A DNA stretch of 36,624 nt. Origin: Actinomycetota bacterium (GTDB lineage Bacteria > Actinomycetota > JAHEXW01). A program made the translations under genes and the position numbers. The notes beneath the pieces were generated by a model, which was not told the origin of the DNA, made no database searches, and worked only from the letters and a program-made list of their open reading frames with translations. This document shows, piece after piece, positions 24,842 through 33,666 of this stretch; positions within the stretch are counted from its first letter, which is position 1; each line of letters opens with the position of its first letter. The DNA is taken from assembly GCA_025355855.1 (NCBI GenBank), contig JANXYU010000031.1:65530-102153 (forward strand). Reading direction: 5' to 3'.

Positions 24842-26562
24842 TTCGCGCCTCCCTTCTTGGGTTCCGGTTGATCGTAAATCATGTCCTGCAGACCCTTGCC
24901 GGGCGGCACCATCGGAAAGACGCCCTGCTCACCAAGGATAACAAACTCTAAGATGCACGGCTTCTTGCTCTTAATCGCCCGTTCGATAGCCGGTCGCACC
25001 TCTTCCGGTTTAGTGATACGGATACCCTCGGCCCCATAGGCCTCGGCTAGCTTCATAAAGTCGGGCATTCCGGGCGTTAGATCGGTGTAAGCGTATCGCT
25101 TATCCCAGAACAGCTCCTGCCACTGGCGCACCATGCCCAGCCATTGGTTATTCAGAATACAGATGTTGACTGGCAGGTCATAAGCCGCAGCGGTCGCCAT
25201 GTCCTGGCTGACCATCTGGAAACTGCCGTCGCCGTCGATATCGAACACGACCGCGTCCGGCCGCCCGACCTGCGCGCCTAAGGCCGAGGGAACGCCGAAC
25301 CCCATGGTGCCAAGTCCGCCGCTCGAGATGAACGTCCGCGGCTTCAGCGTCTTCACAAACTGTGCCGCCCACATCTGGTGCTGGCCGACGCCCGTCGTGA
25401 TCACAGCGTCAAGGTTCTTCGTTGCTTCATAGATCTGCTCAATCACATACTGGGGCAGTAAGTCCCCGTTGCTCTTATAGGCCAGCGGATGTTTCTTCTT
25501 CCAGGCGACGATCTGGTCATGCCAAGCCGCCCAAGGCAGCGGTTTCACCTTGGCCATGTCTTCTGCTAGTTGTTTGTTCAGTTCGGTTAAGACCTGCTTG
25601 GCGTCGCCGACTATGGGCACGTCAACCTTGACATTCTTACCTATCTCCGCCGGATCGACGTCGATGTGGATGATCTTAGCGTTAGGCGCGAAGGTCGACA
25701 GCTTGCCCGTGACCCTATCGTCGAACCTGGCGCCTATGGCGATGATCAAATCGCTGTTGGAGATGGCATGGTTAGCGTAAGCCGTGCCGTGCATGCCGAG
25801 CATCCCCAAGGACAGCTCGTCAGTCTCCGGAATCGCTCCCTTGCCCATTAGCGTCACCGTAACAGGTATCCTCGTGATATGGGCCAAGTTCGTCAGCTCG
25901 CTTGCGGCGTTACTTAAGATTACGCCGCCGCCGGCGTAGATAACCGGTTGCAGGCTCGCCAAGATCATTTTCGCCGCTGTTTTGACCTGACGAGCGTGAC
26001 CTTTAAATGTCGGCTTATAACCCGGCAGATTCATCTCTGCGTTCTCGTCATATTCGATCTGCGACATCGACATGTCGCTCGGTAGATCGATTAGAACAGG
26101 TCCGGGACGGCCGGTGGAGGCGATAAAAAAAGCTTCCTTCACGATCCGAGGTATCTCGGTGGCATCCTTAACCAGGTAGCTATGTTTAACGATCGGCAAC
26201 GTGATGCCGGTTATATCCGCTTCCTGAAAAGCGTCGGTCCCGATATCCATGCTGCCCACCTGAGCGGTGATCGCCACCATAGGAATCGAATCCATATACG
26301 CGTTAGCTATGCCGGTTACGAGATTGGTCGCCCCCGGTCCGGATGTTGCCATGCACACGCCGACCTTGCCGGTCGCGCGAGCATAAGCGTCAGCGGCGTG
26401 AGCGGCAACCTGTTCGTGCCGCATCAACAGATGCTGAATCTTCTTCGATTCGTGCAGCTCGTGATGTACGGAAATTAAGCGCCCCCCGGGATACCCGAAG
26501 ATATGCTTAACCCCTTCCTTCTCTAAGCTTTTGACTAGGGCTTTCGCTCCTGTCATCTTCAT
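24838..26562 (-). CDS. ilvB: Acetolactate synthase large (catalytic) subunit
   Basis: ThDP- and FAD-dependent condensation of pyruvate to acetolactate or acetohydroxybutyrate, 574 residues. The catalytic glutamate lies in LLMRHEQVAAHAADAYAR, the CMATSGPGATNLVTG loop follows, and the ThDP-Mg site is DIDGDGSFQMVSQD...NNQWLGMVRQWQ. The N-terminal FGYPGGRLISVHHELHES differs from the common FGYPGGA-x-L-P-I-YDAL form. The C-terminus ends with a Gly/Lys tail. GGGAGG lies 7 bases before the ATG and 16 bases separate it from ilvD. Confidence 0.96.
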   Translation of the reverse strand: MKMTGAKALVKSLEKEGVKHIFGYPGGRLISVHHELHESKKIQHLLMRHEQVAAHAADAYARATGKVGVCMATSGPGATNLVTGIANAYMDSIPMVAITAQVGSMDIGTDAFQEADITGITLPIVKHSYLVKDATEIPRIVKEAFFIASTGRPGPVLIDLPSDMSMSQIEYDENAEMNLPGYKPTFKGHARQVKTAAKMILASLQPVIYAGGGVILSNAASELTNLAHITRIPVTVTLMGKGAIPETDELSLGMLGMHGTAYANHAISNSDLIIAIGARFDDRVTGKLSTFAPNAKIIHIDVDPAEIGKNVKVDVPIVGDAKQVLTELNKQLAEDMAKVKPLPWAAWHDQIVAWKKKHPLAYKSNGDLLPQYVIEQIYEATKNLDAVITTGVGQHQMWAAQFVKTLKPRTFISSGGLGTMGFGVPSALGAQVGRPDAVVFDIDGDGSFQMVSQDMATAAAYDLPVNICILNNQWLGMVRQWQELFWDKRYAYTDLTPGMPDFMKLAEAYGAEGIRITKPEEVRPAIERAIKSKKPCILEFVILGEQGVFPMVPPGKGLQDMIYDQPEPKKGGAK

Positions 26563-26578
26563 ATCCGTCCCTCCCCTC

Positions 26579-28246
26579 TTATCTCTCGATGACGGCGCCG
26601 CGGTTGGCTGACGAGACCAGCCTGGCGTATAACTTCAAATACCCTGTGTCTACTTTGGGCGCCGGCGGAGTCCATTGCTGCCGCCTTAGCTCAATCTCAG
26701 AGTCATTTACCTTTAAGTTCAAAGTGCGGTTGGGGATATCTATCTCTATCGAATCCCCGTCCTTAACAAGGGCGATCAAACCGCCTTCCATCGCTTCCGG
26801 CGAAATATGTCCGATGGCGCAGCCTTTCGATCCGCCGGAGAAGCGCCCGTCGGTGATCAACGCGACCTTAGTATCAAGTCCCTGTCCGGCCAGAGCCGAC
26901 GTAGGGGTAAGCATCTCCTGCATGCCTGGCCCGCCTTTCGGTCCTTCATAACGGACCACAACGACGTCTCCGGCCACGATCTTCTTGCCCAGTATCGCGG
27001 CGGCCGCGTCTTCCTCGCTGTTGAACACACGGGCCGGTCCGGTAAGAGTCAGAATCTCGGGATTAACGCCCGCCTGTTTAACGACAGCGCCGTCTGGAGC
27101 CAGGTTGCCCCAAAGCACAGTCAAGCCGCCGGTCGGCGTATACGGGTCGTCAATGGGCCGGATGACCGCGTTATCCAAGACCGGATGATCCTTGATATTC
27201 TCGGCGACTGTCTGTCCGTTAGCGTTGCGGCAGGTCACATCCAATAGGTTCTGCTTGTCCAATTCGTTCATGACCGCCGTAATGCCGCCGGCGCGGTGCA
27301 GATCTTCCATCCTATCCTCACCGGACGGGCTAATGTGACACAGATTCGGAGTCAATTTATTAATCTCGTTGACCATTTCCAAGTCAAAGCGCAAACCCGC
27401 CTCGTAGGCGATGGCAGCCAAATGCAAGGTTGTATTGGTCGATCCGCCTATCGCCATATCGACGGTCACCGCGTTACGCAACGACGCGTCGTTGATAAGG
27501 TCGCGCGGCTTCACATCGTTGGCAAGCAAACGCATAATCGCCTGACCCGCGGCCTCAGCCAGCTGTAGACGCTCCGCAAAAACGGCCGGGATCGTGCCGT
27601 TGCCCGGCAAACCGATGCCAAGAACTTCACTTAAGCAATTCATCGAGTTGGCGGTGAATAAACCGGCGCAGGCTCCGCAACCGGGACAAGCGACGTTTTC
27701 CATCTCACATAATTCTTCTTCCGTCATGGAGCCGGTGCTGACCTTGCCGACGGCCTCGAACATGCTGATGAGATCGACCTTTTTGCCCTTGTATTCGCCG
27801 GCCAGCATGGGGCCGCCGCTGACCAGGATGGTCGGGACGTTTACGCGCAGGGCGCCCATAATCATACCTGGCACGATCTTGTCACAGTTGGCGACGAGCA
27901 CCAAAGCGTCAAAGGCGTGCGCCATGGCCATAGTTTCCACCGAATCAGCGATGATCTCCCGGCTGGGCAGGCTGTACTTCATCCCGATGTGGTTCATGGC
28001 GATACCGTCGCAGACACCTATTGTGGAGAACATCAATGGGGTACCGCCGGCCGCGCGGACGCCATCCTTAACGGCCGCGCCGACTTTGTCCAGCTGAATA
28101 TGACCGGGAATGATGTCATTAAAGGAATTAGCGATACCGATCATGGGTTTGCGAATATCCGCGTCGGTCAGCCCGATGGCCTTCAGGAGCGCGCGCGCCG
28201 GAGCTTTAGCCGGTCCTTCCTTCATCGTGCGGCTCTTGCGGTCCAT
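26579..28246 (-). CDS. ilvD: Dihydroxy-acid dehydratase
   Basis: Fe-S enzyme of 555 residues that dehydrates dihydroxyisovalerate and dihydroxymethylvalerate. Cluster cysteines are visible in [10 protein letters not shown] and in the [19 protein letters not shown] stretch; [14 protein letters not shown] and [21 protein letters not shown] are family signatures. I placed the start at ATG 28246 ([11 protein letters not shown]), which has GGAGG 7 bases upstream; the frame is open to 28327, but that extension is not conserved-looking. It is the first gene of the amino-acid locus. Confidence 0.97.
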   Translation of the reverse strand: MDRKSRTMKEGPAKAPARALLKAIGLTDADIRKPMIGIANSFNDIIPGHIQLDKVGAAVKDGVRAAGGTPLMFSTIGVCDGIAMNHIGMKYSLPSREIIADSVETMAMAHAFDALVLVANCDKIVPGMIMGALRVNVPTILVSGGPMLAGEYKGKKVDLISMFEAVGKVSTGSMTEEELCEMENVACPGCGACAGLFTANSMNCLSEVLGIGLPGNGTIPAVFAERLQLAEAAGQAIMRLLANDVKPRDLINDASLRNAVTVDMAIGGSTNTTLHLAAIAYEAGLRFDLEMVNEINKLTPNLCHISPSGEDRMEDLHRAGGITAVMNELDKQNLLDVTCRNANGQTVAENIKDHPVLDNAVIRPIDDPYTPTGGLTVLWGNLAPDGAVVKQAGVNPEILTLTGPARVFNSEEDAAAAILGKKIVAGDVVVVRYEGPKGGPGMQEMLTPTSALAGQGLDTKVALITDGRFSGGSKGCAIGHISPEAMEGGLIALVKDGDSIEIDIPNRTLNLKVNDSEIELRRQQWTPPAPKVDTGYLKLYARLVSSANRGAVIER

Positions 28247-28449
28247 TACGATGCCTCCGTTTTCCGACCTGCGAAAATGAGAACAGCAAAGCCAAGAACC
28301 CAGCCACCCGATTGAAACCTCGGGCATAACTTATGGTCTCTCAGGGCTTGCAATTACGAACTACTAACCTGTGAATTAAGTAACAATTCAGATAAATGGT
28401 ATAAATGACATTCTACAATATGGCGGTAGTGCCTGTGAAGTGCTTTTTC
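28247..28449 (-). other. ilvD upstream region, about 200 bases
   Basis: AT-rich in the distal half; no T-box signature, leucine/valine-rich leader peptide or terminator hairpin with T-run was found. A small stem-loop (CCCGA/TCGGG around 28305-28325) lies upstream of the ribosome-binding site. The promoter of the amino-acid locus should be here, but the best minus-strand match (TTGTAG-17-TTATCT) is weak. Confidence 0.3.
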
Positions 28450-29232
28450 TTATAATTTGCGGAAAGATTCGGAGGACCCGCCAACCGGTCCGGTTGGACG
28501 GTCGGCCCTGACGCCGAAGGGTCGCAGCCAACCTAGCAGAGTTCGCGCCAGCAGGATACCTGTCCGATTCTGTTGGCTGACATGGGAAGCAATAGCTTGT
28601 GATTTCTTAGCGCCGACTGATTTTGTGTCGATTGTGGTATTGGGATTGCCCGTGGAATAGAGATAGATTCGCTTGATCCCGGCTTCCCGGGCGGCCGCCT
28701 GCGCCTCCACACCAACGCGGATGTGATCGATATGGTGGTACAAGGGCGCCTGGTCGGCACTGTCATAAGCGATGACGGTATCAGCGTGGTATTTCTTGAT
28801 AATAGCGAGGATATCGGCCCTAACGTTGGCGCGCTGCTCATCTGTCAGCCCGCGGTTGCCTTTGTAATCACGTTCCGGAAAACCGAGAAAGATCGCCGTA
28901 TAGCCGAGAATCTTGGCCGCCTTCGCGCCTTCGGCCCGGCGAGTTGCTTGAATAACACCCAAATCGCAGACCGTAACGCCAATCATCTTTTTCCTGGCCG
29001 CTGCCAAGGTCCCCAATGTTCCACCAGTATAATATTCGAGGTCGTCAGGATGGGCGCCGACTGCGACAATAACCTTAGAGTCCTTAATCAAGTCGATCCC
29101 GTTCACCTTAGCCTTGGCCGGATCTACAACCTTTGAAGCGCGCGAGAACAGCATCCCCGCGCCCAGAATGAGCAAAGCCACGATGATGATTATGACCACA
29201 ATAACCGTGAGAATGATCAAAAACATCCGCAT
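28450..29232 (-). CDS. Membrane-anchored PIG-L family deacetylase
   Basis: Zinc-dependent N-deacetylase-like protein of 260 residues. One strongly hydrophobic helix (residues about 3-28) anchors it, followed by the PIG-L core: VGAHPDDLE (H61, D63, D64, E66), the Arg/Glu-rich helix QATRRAEGAKAAKILG and the second metal motif HHIDH (166-170). Family members deacetylate GlcNAc-containing small molecules or lipids (mycothiol MshB, LmbE, GPI precursors); the substrate here is unknown. If the N-terminus spans the membrane, the orientation of the catalytic domain cannot be read from the sequence. It stands alone between glnB and ilvD, with AAGGAG before the start. Confidence 0.88.
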   Translation of the reverse strand: MRMFLIILTVIVVIIIIVALLILGAGMLFSRASKVVDPAKAKVNGIDLIKDSKVIVAVGAHPDDLEYYTGGTLGTLAAARKKMIGVTVCDLGVIQATRRAEGAKAAKILGYTAIFLGFPERDYKGNRGLTDEQRANVRADILAIIKKYHADTVIAYDSADQAPLYHHIDHIRVGVEAQAAAREAGIKRIYLYSTGNPNTTIDTKSVGAKKSQAIASHVSQQNRTGILLARTLLGWLRPFGVRADRPTGPVGGSSESFRKL

Positions 29233-29340
29233 AGGACTCCTTACTACAAAACCAATTGTGTCTGTTAGCTTACCAAATTCGGACGCGTATAATGCTGGCC
29301 ACCACTTCGTCGGAGTCTAGGTTCTAAATGCCTCGGTAAT

Positions 29341-29406
29341 CCAGGTGAGCATGGTCCACTTCAGCGCTACGTAGCGATGAAGCGGTGACCGGATTATGGT
29401 CGGAGC
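29341..29406. repeat. 66-bp repeat with palindromic core, copy 1 (downstream of glnB)
   Basis: Direct repeat of 31212-31277 with only a handful of differences over 66 bases. The core at 29356-29385 is a near-palindrome (CACTTCAGCGCTACGTAGCG then ATGAAG) centred on TACGTA. It lies about 57 bases past the glnB stop. There is no T-run, so it is not a standard terminator. Confidence 0.8.
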
Positions 29407-29462
29407 TAAATTGAAGGTGGGACGGTTTGAGCAACCTACGAAGAAGCCAACATTCCGTTCGG

Positions 29463-29804
29463 TCACTTGAGCGCTTCGGTACCCGACTCATTCGTCCGGA
29501 TGCGATGCGCTTCCTTGATTTCGGAAACGAATATCTTCCCGTCACCCACCTCGCCGGTAACGGCGGCGTCACAGATCGCGTCAATGATTTTCTGTTTCTC
29601 GGACGCCTCACATACGATTTCGACCTTTGTCTTCGGCAAGAATTCGACCGTATAGGTGCCGACGCGCCATTCAAGCTGCACGCCTTTCTGGCGGCCGCGG
29701 CCTTCGACCTCGGTAATCGTCATGCTGTCTTGCCCTATTTTTTCGAGCGCTTCCTTGACGTCATTGAGCTTGTCTGGTCGAATGATAGCTTCGATTTTCA
29801 GCAT
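29463..29804 (-). CDS. glnB: Nitrogen regulatory protein P-II
   Basis: Small trimeric signal protein of 113 residues that senses 2-oxoglutarate, ATP/ADP and nitrogen status and here most likely gates the adjacent ammonium channel. The N-terminal KIEAIIRPDKLNDVKEAL and the T-loop GRGRQKGVQLEWRVGTYTV are clear; Tyr51, the classical modification site, is present. Trp46 and Val48 replace the usual Tyr and Gly in the LYRGAEY stretch. The B-loop VTGEVGDGKIFV is canonical. It begins 23 bases after amt, so by arrangement it could equally be called glnK. Confidence 0.95.
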   Translation of the reverse strand: MLKIEAIIRPDKLNDVKEALEKIGQDSMTITEVEGRGRQKGVQLEWRVGTYTVEFLPKTKVEIVCEASEKQKIIDAICDAAVTGEVGDGKIFVSEIKEAHRIRTNESGTEALK

Positions 29805-29827
29805 ATGTCGGCTCTCTGGCTCCTCTC

Positions 29828-31060
29828 TTATCGCAGGGAGTACGCAGTCTCGGCGTGTTGTGACATATCCAGACCCACAACCTCTTCATTATCCGATATT
29901 CTTAGGCCCATTGTCACGTCAACCGCCTTCGCGATAAGCCACGTAGCCGTGAAGCAGAAGACAATCGTGACTCCGGCCCCCAGCGCTTGAATCAGTAGCT
30001 GGCCCGGATTGCCGTACAGGAGGCCATTCGCGCCCGCCGGGTTGACGGTCGTGGTCGCGAATACGCCCGTGAGCATGGCGCCCACTATCCCGCCGATTCC
30101 ATGGCACCCCAGAACGTCCAACGACTCGTCAATCCGCCACCGCATACGCAGCAAAACCGCTCCATAGCTGCAGAACGCGGCGATTATGCCGATAATCAAT
30201 GCCGCGCCGGGCGTTATATAGCCGGCGCCCTGGGTTACCGCCGCCAAGCCGACGACCGCGCCGGTGACAAAACCGAGAGCGCTCGGTTTACGGCTTCTCC
30301 AGGTAAAGAGCATCCAGACCAACCCCGCCACCGCGCCGCTGGCAGTTGTCGCGACGATAGCGCTGGCCGCCAGGCCGCCCGCTGCGAGCGCGCTCCCGCC
30401 GTTGAATCCGAACCATCCGAACCAGAGCAAGGCGGCGCCGAGTATGACATGAGGAATGTTGTGCGGCTCCATGTTATCCGCTCCGTATCCTTTGCGTTTT
30501 CCCAGAACAAGAACCAGAGCGAGGGCCGATACACCGGCGCTGATGTGGATTACGGTGCCGCCCGCAAAATCGATATAGCCGAGATGTTTCAGCCAACCGC
30601 CGGCGCCCCATATCCAATGGGCCAAGGGATCGTAGACAAGGGTCGCCCACGCCAAGGCGAACACGAGAAACGCGCTGAACTTGATTCGTTCCACGACGCT
30701 GCCGACAATCAAAGCCACGGCGATCGCGGCGAACATCATTTGGAACAACATGAAAGCCAGATGCGGGATCGTCGGGGCGTACGCGGTATTCGCCGCTTGG
30801 CCGACTCCCGCGAGCCCCGCCCATTTTAGATTCCCGATTAGTCCGCCGACGTCCGGCCCGAATGAGATCGAGTAACCATAGAGAATCCACTGGACCGCGA
30901 TCAAGGCCAGAACAACGAAGCTCATCGTCAAGGTCGAAATGGCGTTCTTCTTACGTACCATGCCGGCATAGAAAAAACCGACCGCCGGAGTCATCAAGAG
31001 AACTAAGCCGGCCGACATCAGTACCCAGGCTGTGTCGCCGGCGCTTATCACGCTGTTCAT
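29828..31060 (-). CDS. amt: Ammonium transporter
   Basis: Amt/Rh-type membrane channel of 410 residues and about 11 helices. I chose the ATG at 31060 because AGGAGG is 5 bases upstream; the upstream extension to 31090 lacks one. The N-terminus enters helix 1 at once (WVLMSAGLVLLMTPAVGFFY). Pore residues are visible as the twin-His positions in VIHISAGVSALALVL and CHGIGGIVGAMLTGVFA. The C-terminal tail (GLRISDNEEVVGLDMSQHAE) is the cytoplasmic segment that P-II proteins contact. Co-transcribed glnB supports regulated ammonium uptake under nitrogen limitation. Confidence 0.96.
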   Translation of the reverse strand: MNSVISAGDTAWVLMSAGLVLLMTPAVGFFYAGMVRKKNAISTLTMSFVVLALIAVQWILYGYSISFGPDVGGLIGNLKWAGLAGVGQAANTAYAPTIPHLAFMLFQMMFAAIAVALIVGSVVERIKFSAFLVFALAWATLVYDPLAHWIWGAGGWLKHLGYIDFAGGTVIHISAGVSALALVLVLGKRKGYGADNMEPHNIPHVILGAALLWFGWFGFNGGSALAAGGLAASAIVATTASGAVAGLVWMLFTWRSRKPSALGFVTGAVVGLAAVTQGAGYITPGAALIIGIIAAFCSYGAVLLRMRWRIDESLDVLGCHGIGGIVGAMLTGVFATTTVNPAGANGLLYGNPGQLLIQALGAGVTIVFCFTATWLIAKAVDVTMGLRISDNEEVVGLDMSQHAETAYSLR

Positions 31061-31356
31061 TAGGGCCTCCTCATTAATTCTGACAGGCAAAACGCGGCTG
31101 CGTCCGCATCAGCATACGCCATGCGTCAAGCCGGGTCTTTAGGCAAAAAGCCACAAATATCGTCGCGAAGTTTAGACATTTGTCCAAGGTGATGAGAAGA
31201 AAGCGTCGACACCAGGTGAGGATGGTCCACTTCAGCGCTACGTAGCGATGAAGTGGTCAACGGATTGTCGTCGGAGCGAGGATTTCCGCGCTGGGGAAAC
31301 CGAGCGTCATTTGGAGGGCAAAAGACCGGATCTCGCCGGGAACCTCCGGCGCGGCG
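31061..31356 (-). other. amt upstream region (rnc-amt intergenic)
   Basis: About 300 bases without a supported gene. It contains repeat copy 2 (31212-31277). On the minus strand there is a TTGGAC box (31182-31187) inside GGACAAATGTCT, but no good -10 at standard spacing and no sigma-54 (TGGCAC-N5-TTGCA) match. Small ORFs here are not convincing. Confidence 0.35.
31212..31277. repeat. 66-bp repeat with palindromic core, copy 2 (downstream of rnc)
   Basis: Second copy of the element at 29341-29406, same orientation. The 30-base core 31227-31256 is an almost perfect palindrome (CCACTTCAGCGCTACGTAGC then GATGAAGTGG; one mismatched pair), centred on CGCTACGTAGCG. It lies about 80 bases past the rnc stop and 150 bases before amt. 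The two copies bracket the amt-glnB pair. Confidence 0.8.
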
Positions 31357-32034
31357 TTATTCGAGGATTTGCAGGGCCTCTTGCGCGGCGCCTTGTTCGG
31401 CTTCTTTCTTGCTGCTGCCCTGTCCCGAACCATAGACGTGTTTACCGACACTAACTTGGGCGTGGAAGACCTTGTTGTGGTCGGGACCGCTTTCTTTGAA
31501 AATCTTGTAATCCGGCCCCAAACCGAACTTCTTTGCGGTCAGCTCCTGGAGCCTAGTCTTGAAATCGGACGATGCTTCGCGCGTGCTCTCCGCGTCAACG
31601 CGCGCGTCGAAGATGGTGAATAAATAGTCGCGCACCGCCCCCAACCCGCGATCCAGGTAGTAGGCGCCGATAACCGCTTCGAACGCGTCCGCCAGAATGG
31701 AAGTTTTGTCGCGCCCGCCGCTGCTTTCCTCCCCGTGTCCCAGCAAGAGGTGTCGACCCAGATTGATGTCGCGGGCGATATCGGCCAGTATCCCCGTATT
31801 AACCAGACGCGCCCGGAACTTAGACAGCTGACCCTCGGTAAGTTCGGGGAAACGGGAGAAGATGATGTTGGTTATTACGAAACCAAGGATCGTATCCCCC
31901 AAGAATTCCATTTTCTCGTTGGAGTCGAGCGGGGGCAGACCGTGTTCGTAGACATAAGAAAGATGGGTCAAAGCTTGCTGCAAGAGCTTCAGTTCGGAGA
32001 ATTCCAGGCCCAGGTCGCGCGACGCGTCTTCCAC
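31357..32034 (-). CDS. rnc: Ribonuclease III
   Basis: Double-strand-specific endoribonuclease of 225 residues for rRNA and mRNA processing. The catalytic domain has NEKMEFLGDTILG (E43, D47) and ILADAFEAVIGAYYLDRG (D116, E119), all four metal-site acids being present. A C-terminal dsRNA-binding domain follows (FKTRLQELTAKKFG...GSGQGSSKKEAEQGAAQEALQIL). The start is GTG at 32034, 4 bases after the fabF stop and without its own Shine-Dalgarno sequence, so it relies on coupling; the N-terminus then fits the family. Confidence 0.96.
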   Translation of the reverse strand: MEDASRDLGLEFSELKLLQQALTHLSYVYEHGLPPLDSNEKMEFLGDTILGFVITNIIFSRFPELTEGQLSKFRARLVNTGILADIARDINLGRHLLLGHGEESSGGRDKTSILADAFEAVIGAYYLDRGLGAVRDYLFTIFDARVDAESTREASSDFKTRLQELTAKKFGLGPDYKIFKESGPDHNKVFHAQVSVGKHVYGSGQGSSKKEAEQGAAQEALQILE

Positions 32035-32038
32035 GGCG

Positions 32039-33280
32039 CTAGCCGTTGAAGGCTTTGAGGCAGATAACCGCGTTCTGCCCGCCGAAGCCGAAAGAATTGC
32101 TGATACCGGCGTTTATCGTCATCTTGACTGCCTTGTTCGGCGTGTAGTTAAGATCACATTCCGAGTCGGGTGTGACATAGTTAATGGTCGGCGGGACCAG
32201 GCCTCGTTCAATCGCCAGCGCGAGCACAACCGCCTCCACGCCGCCGGCGGCGCCTAACAGATGTCCGGTCATCGACTTGGTTGAGCTGATGGCGACGTCA
32301 TAAGCATGCTTGCCAAACAATTCTCTGATGGCCATGGACTCGATCTTGTCGTTATAAGCGGTTGAGGTGCCGTGCGCGTTGATATAGTCGATATCGGACG
32401 GCGCCAAACCGGCTTCCTCTATCGCTTGTTCCATGGCGCGATAAGCGCCCCGCCCGTTCTCGTCAGGCGTAGTCATGTGATAGGCATCCGCGGTGGCGCC
32501 AAAACCGGCGATTTCCGCGTATATATGGGCCCCGCGCGCCTGCGCGTGTTCCAAGGATTCCATGATTACTACCCCGCATCCCTCGCCCATGACGAACCCA
32601 TCCCGTTCGGCGTCAAAGGGACGGCTGGCTTGTTCCGGCTCGTCATTGCGCGTCGATAAAGTCTTCGCCGCGGCGAACCCCCCAAGACCCAAACCGGTTA
32701 TCGGAGCCTCGCTGCCTCCGGCAATCATGACGTCGGCCAATCCTGCCTTAATCATGCGGAAGGCTTCGCCGATAGAATGGGTACCTGTGGCGCAGGCGGT
32801 AACAATGCACTCGTTTGGACCTTTCAAGCCGTAGCGTATGCTAATGTGCCCGGCCGCCATATTTACAATCATCATCGGGACCAGGAAAGGGCTGAGACGC
32901 CGCGGCCCTTGGTTATCTAAGATCCTTTGCTGGGTCTCCATGGTTTCCAAACCGCCGATGCCTGAACTGACGACAGCGCCGGCGCGTTCGGCGTCCAGGT
33001 CGGCCGTATTAATTCCTGCGTCCGTGAAAGCCAGACCGGCGGCCGCCACCGCAAAGTGGCAGAAACGGTCCATTCTGCGGGTCTCTTTGTGATCAAGGTA
33101 ATCGGTCGGCTCGAAGTCATTGACCTCGCCGGCAAACCGGGTTGAGAAGAGACTGGCGTCAAAGCGAGTAATCGGGCCAATACCGGATCGCCCGCTTTTC
33201 AGCGCGTCCCAAAACACATCTTTACCCGTGCCGACAGGAGAGATGACTCCGACGCCGGTCAAAACGACGCGGTGCGACAA
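32039..33280 (-). CDS. fabF: 3-oxoacyl-ACP synthase II
   Basis: Beta-ketoacyl-ACP synthase of 413 residues that elongates acyl-ACP with malonyl-ACP. The catalytic Cys is C163 in IVTACATGTHS; the His pair lies in NAHGTSTAYND and KSMTGHLLGAAG; the C-terminal FGFGGQNAVI is the gating loop region. The start is TTG at 33280 (TTG-TCG-CAC-CGC) with AAGGAG 9 bases upstream; no closer ATG fits the family N-terminus (RVVLTGVGVISPVG). It sits 33 bases after acpP. Confidence 0.96.
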   Translation of the reverse strand: MSHRVVLTGVGVISPVGTGKDVFWDALKSGRSGIGPITRFDASLFSTRFAGEVNDFEPTDYLDHKETRRMDRFCHFAVAAAGLAFTDAGINTADLDAERAGAVVSSGIGGLETMETQQRILDNQGPRRLSPFLVPMMIVNMAAGHISIRYGLKGPNECIVTACATGTHSIGEAFRMIKAGLADVMIAGGSEAPITGLGLGGFAAAKTLSTRNDEPEQASRPFDAERDGFVMGEGCGVVIMESLEHAQARGAHIYAEIAGFGATADAYHMTTPDENGRGAYRAMEQAIEEAGLAPSDIDYINAHGTSTAYNDKIESMAIRELFGKHAYDVAISSTKSMTGHLLGAAGGVEAVVLALAIERGLVPPTINYVTPDSECDLNYTPNKAVKMTINAGISNSFGFGGQNAVICLKAFNG

Positions 33281-33313
33281 ACGAACAATCTCCTTATGTT
33301 GGAAATCTAGTTA

Positions 33314-33556
33314 CTAGGATTGGTGATCAACAATATACTGAACTGCGTCGTTAACCTTGGTGATCTTCTGCGCGTCGTCATCGGAAATCTCAATGCCGAA
33401 CTTTTCCTCCAACGCCATCACCAACTCGACAATGTCCAAAGAGTCGGCGCCTAAATCGTCAACGAAAGTCGCGTCGGCCGTAACCTGCGCTTCGTTGGCG
33501 CCTAAGTGCTCGACTATTAATTCTTTTACAGATGAGAGAATCTGGTCGCGTTCCAT
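33314..33556 (-). CDS. acpP: Acyl carrier protein
   Basis: Acidic four-helix carrier of 80 residues. Ser39 in the [12 protein letters not shown] motif receives the 4'-phosphopantetheine arm. AAGGAGG sits about 7 bases before the ATG, one of the strongest ribosome-binding sites in the window, fitting the abundance of ACP. The 110-base spacer before it (33557-33666) is AT-rich toward acpP and may hold an internal promoter; I could not fix its boxes. Confidence 0.97.
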   Translation of the reverse strand: MERDQILSSVKELIVEHLGANEAQVTADATFVDDLGADSLDIVELVMALEEKFGIEISDDDAQKITKVNDAVQYIVDHQS

Positions 33557-33666
33557 GCATGCACCTCCTTCAAAAACATTTATTAGAGTTTACAATATCA
33601 TAAGCGGTGAGCATATGGCCCGCTCGCTTTCGTAGCATATAGTAGATTGCAAAGAACGCGTCGCCG

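Noticed and set aside
28388-28411. Seven-residue mini-ORF (MSFIPFI) upstream of ilvD as an isoleucine leader peptide
   Set aside because: Only two Ile codons, no ribosome-binding site and no terminator/antiterminator hairpins following it.
28247-28449. T-box or other riboswitch before ilvD
   Set aside because: GGGTGG occurs, but the diagnostic T-box stretch (TGGNACCGCG) and a terminator stem with T-run are missing.
31061-31211. Sigma-54 promoter before amt
   Set aside because: No TGGCAC-N5-TTGCA-like element at proper spacing on the minus strand.
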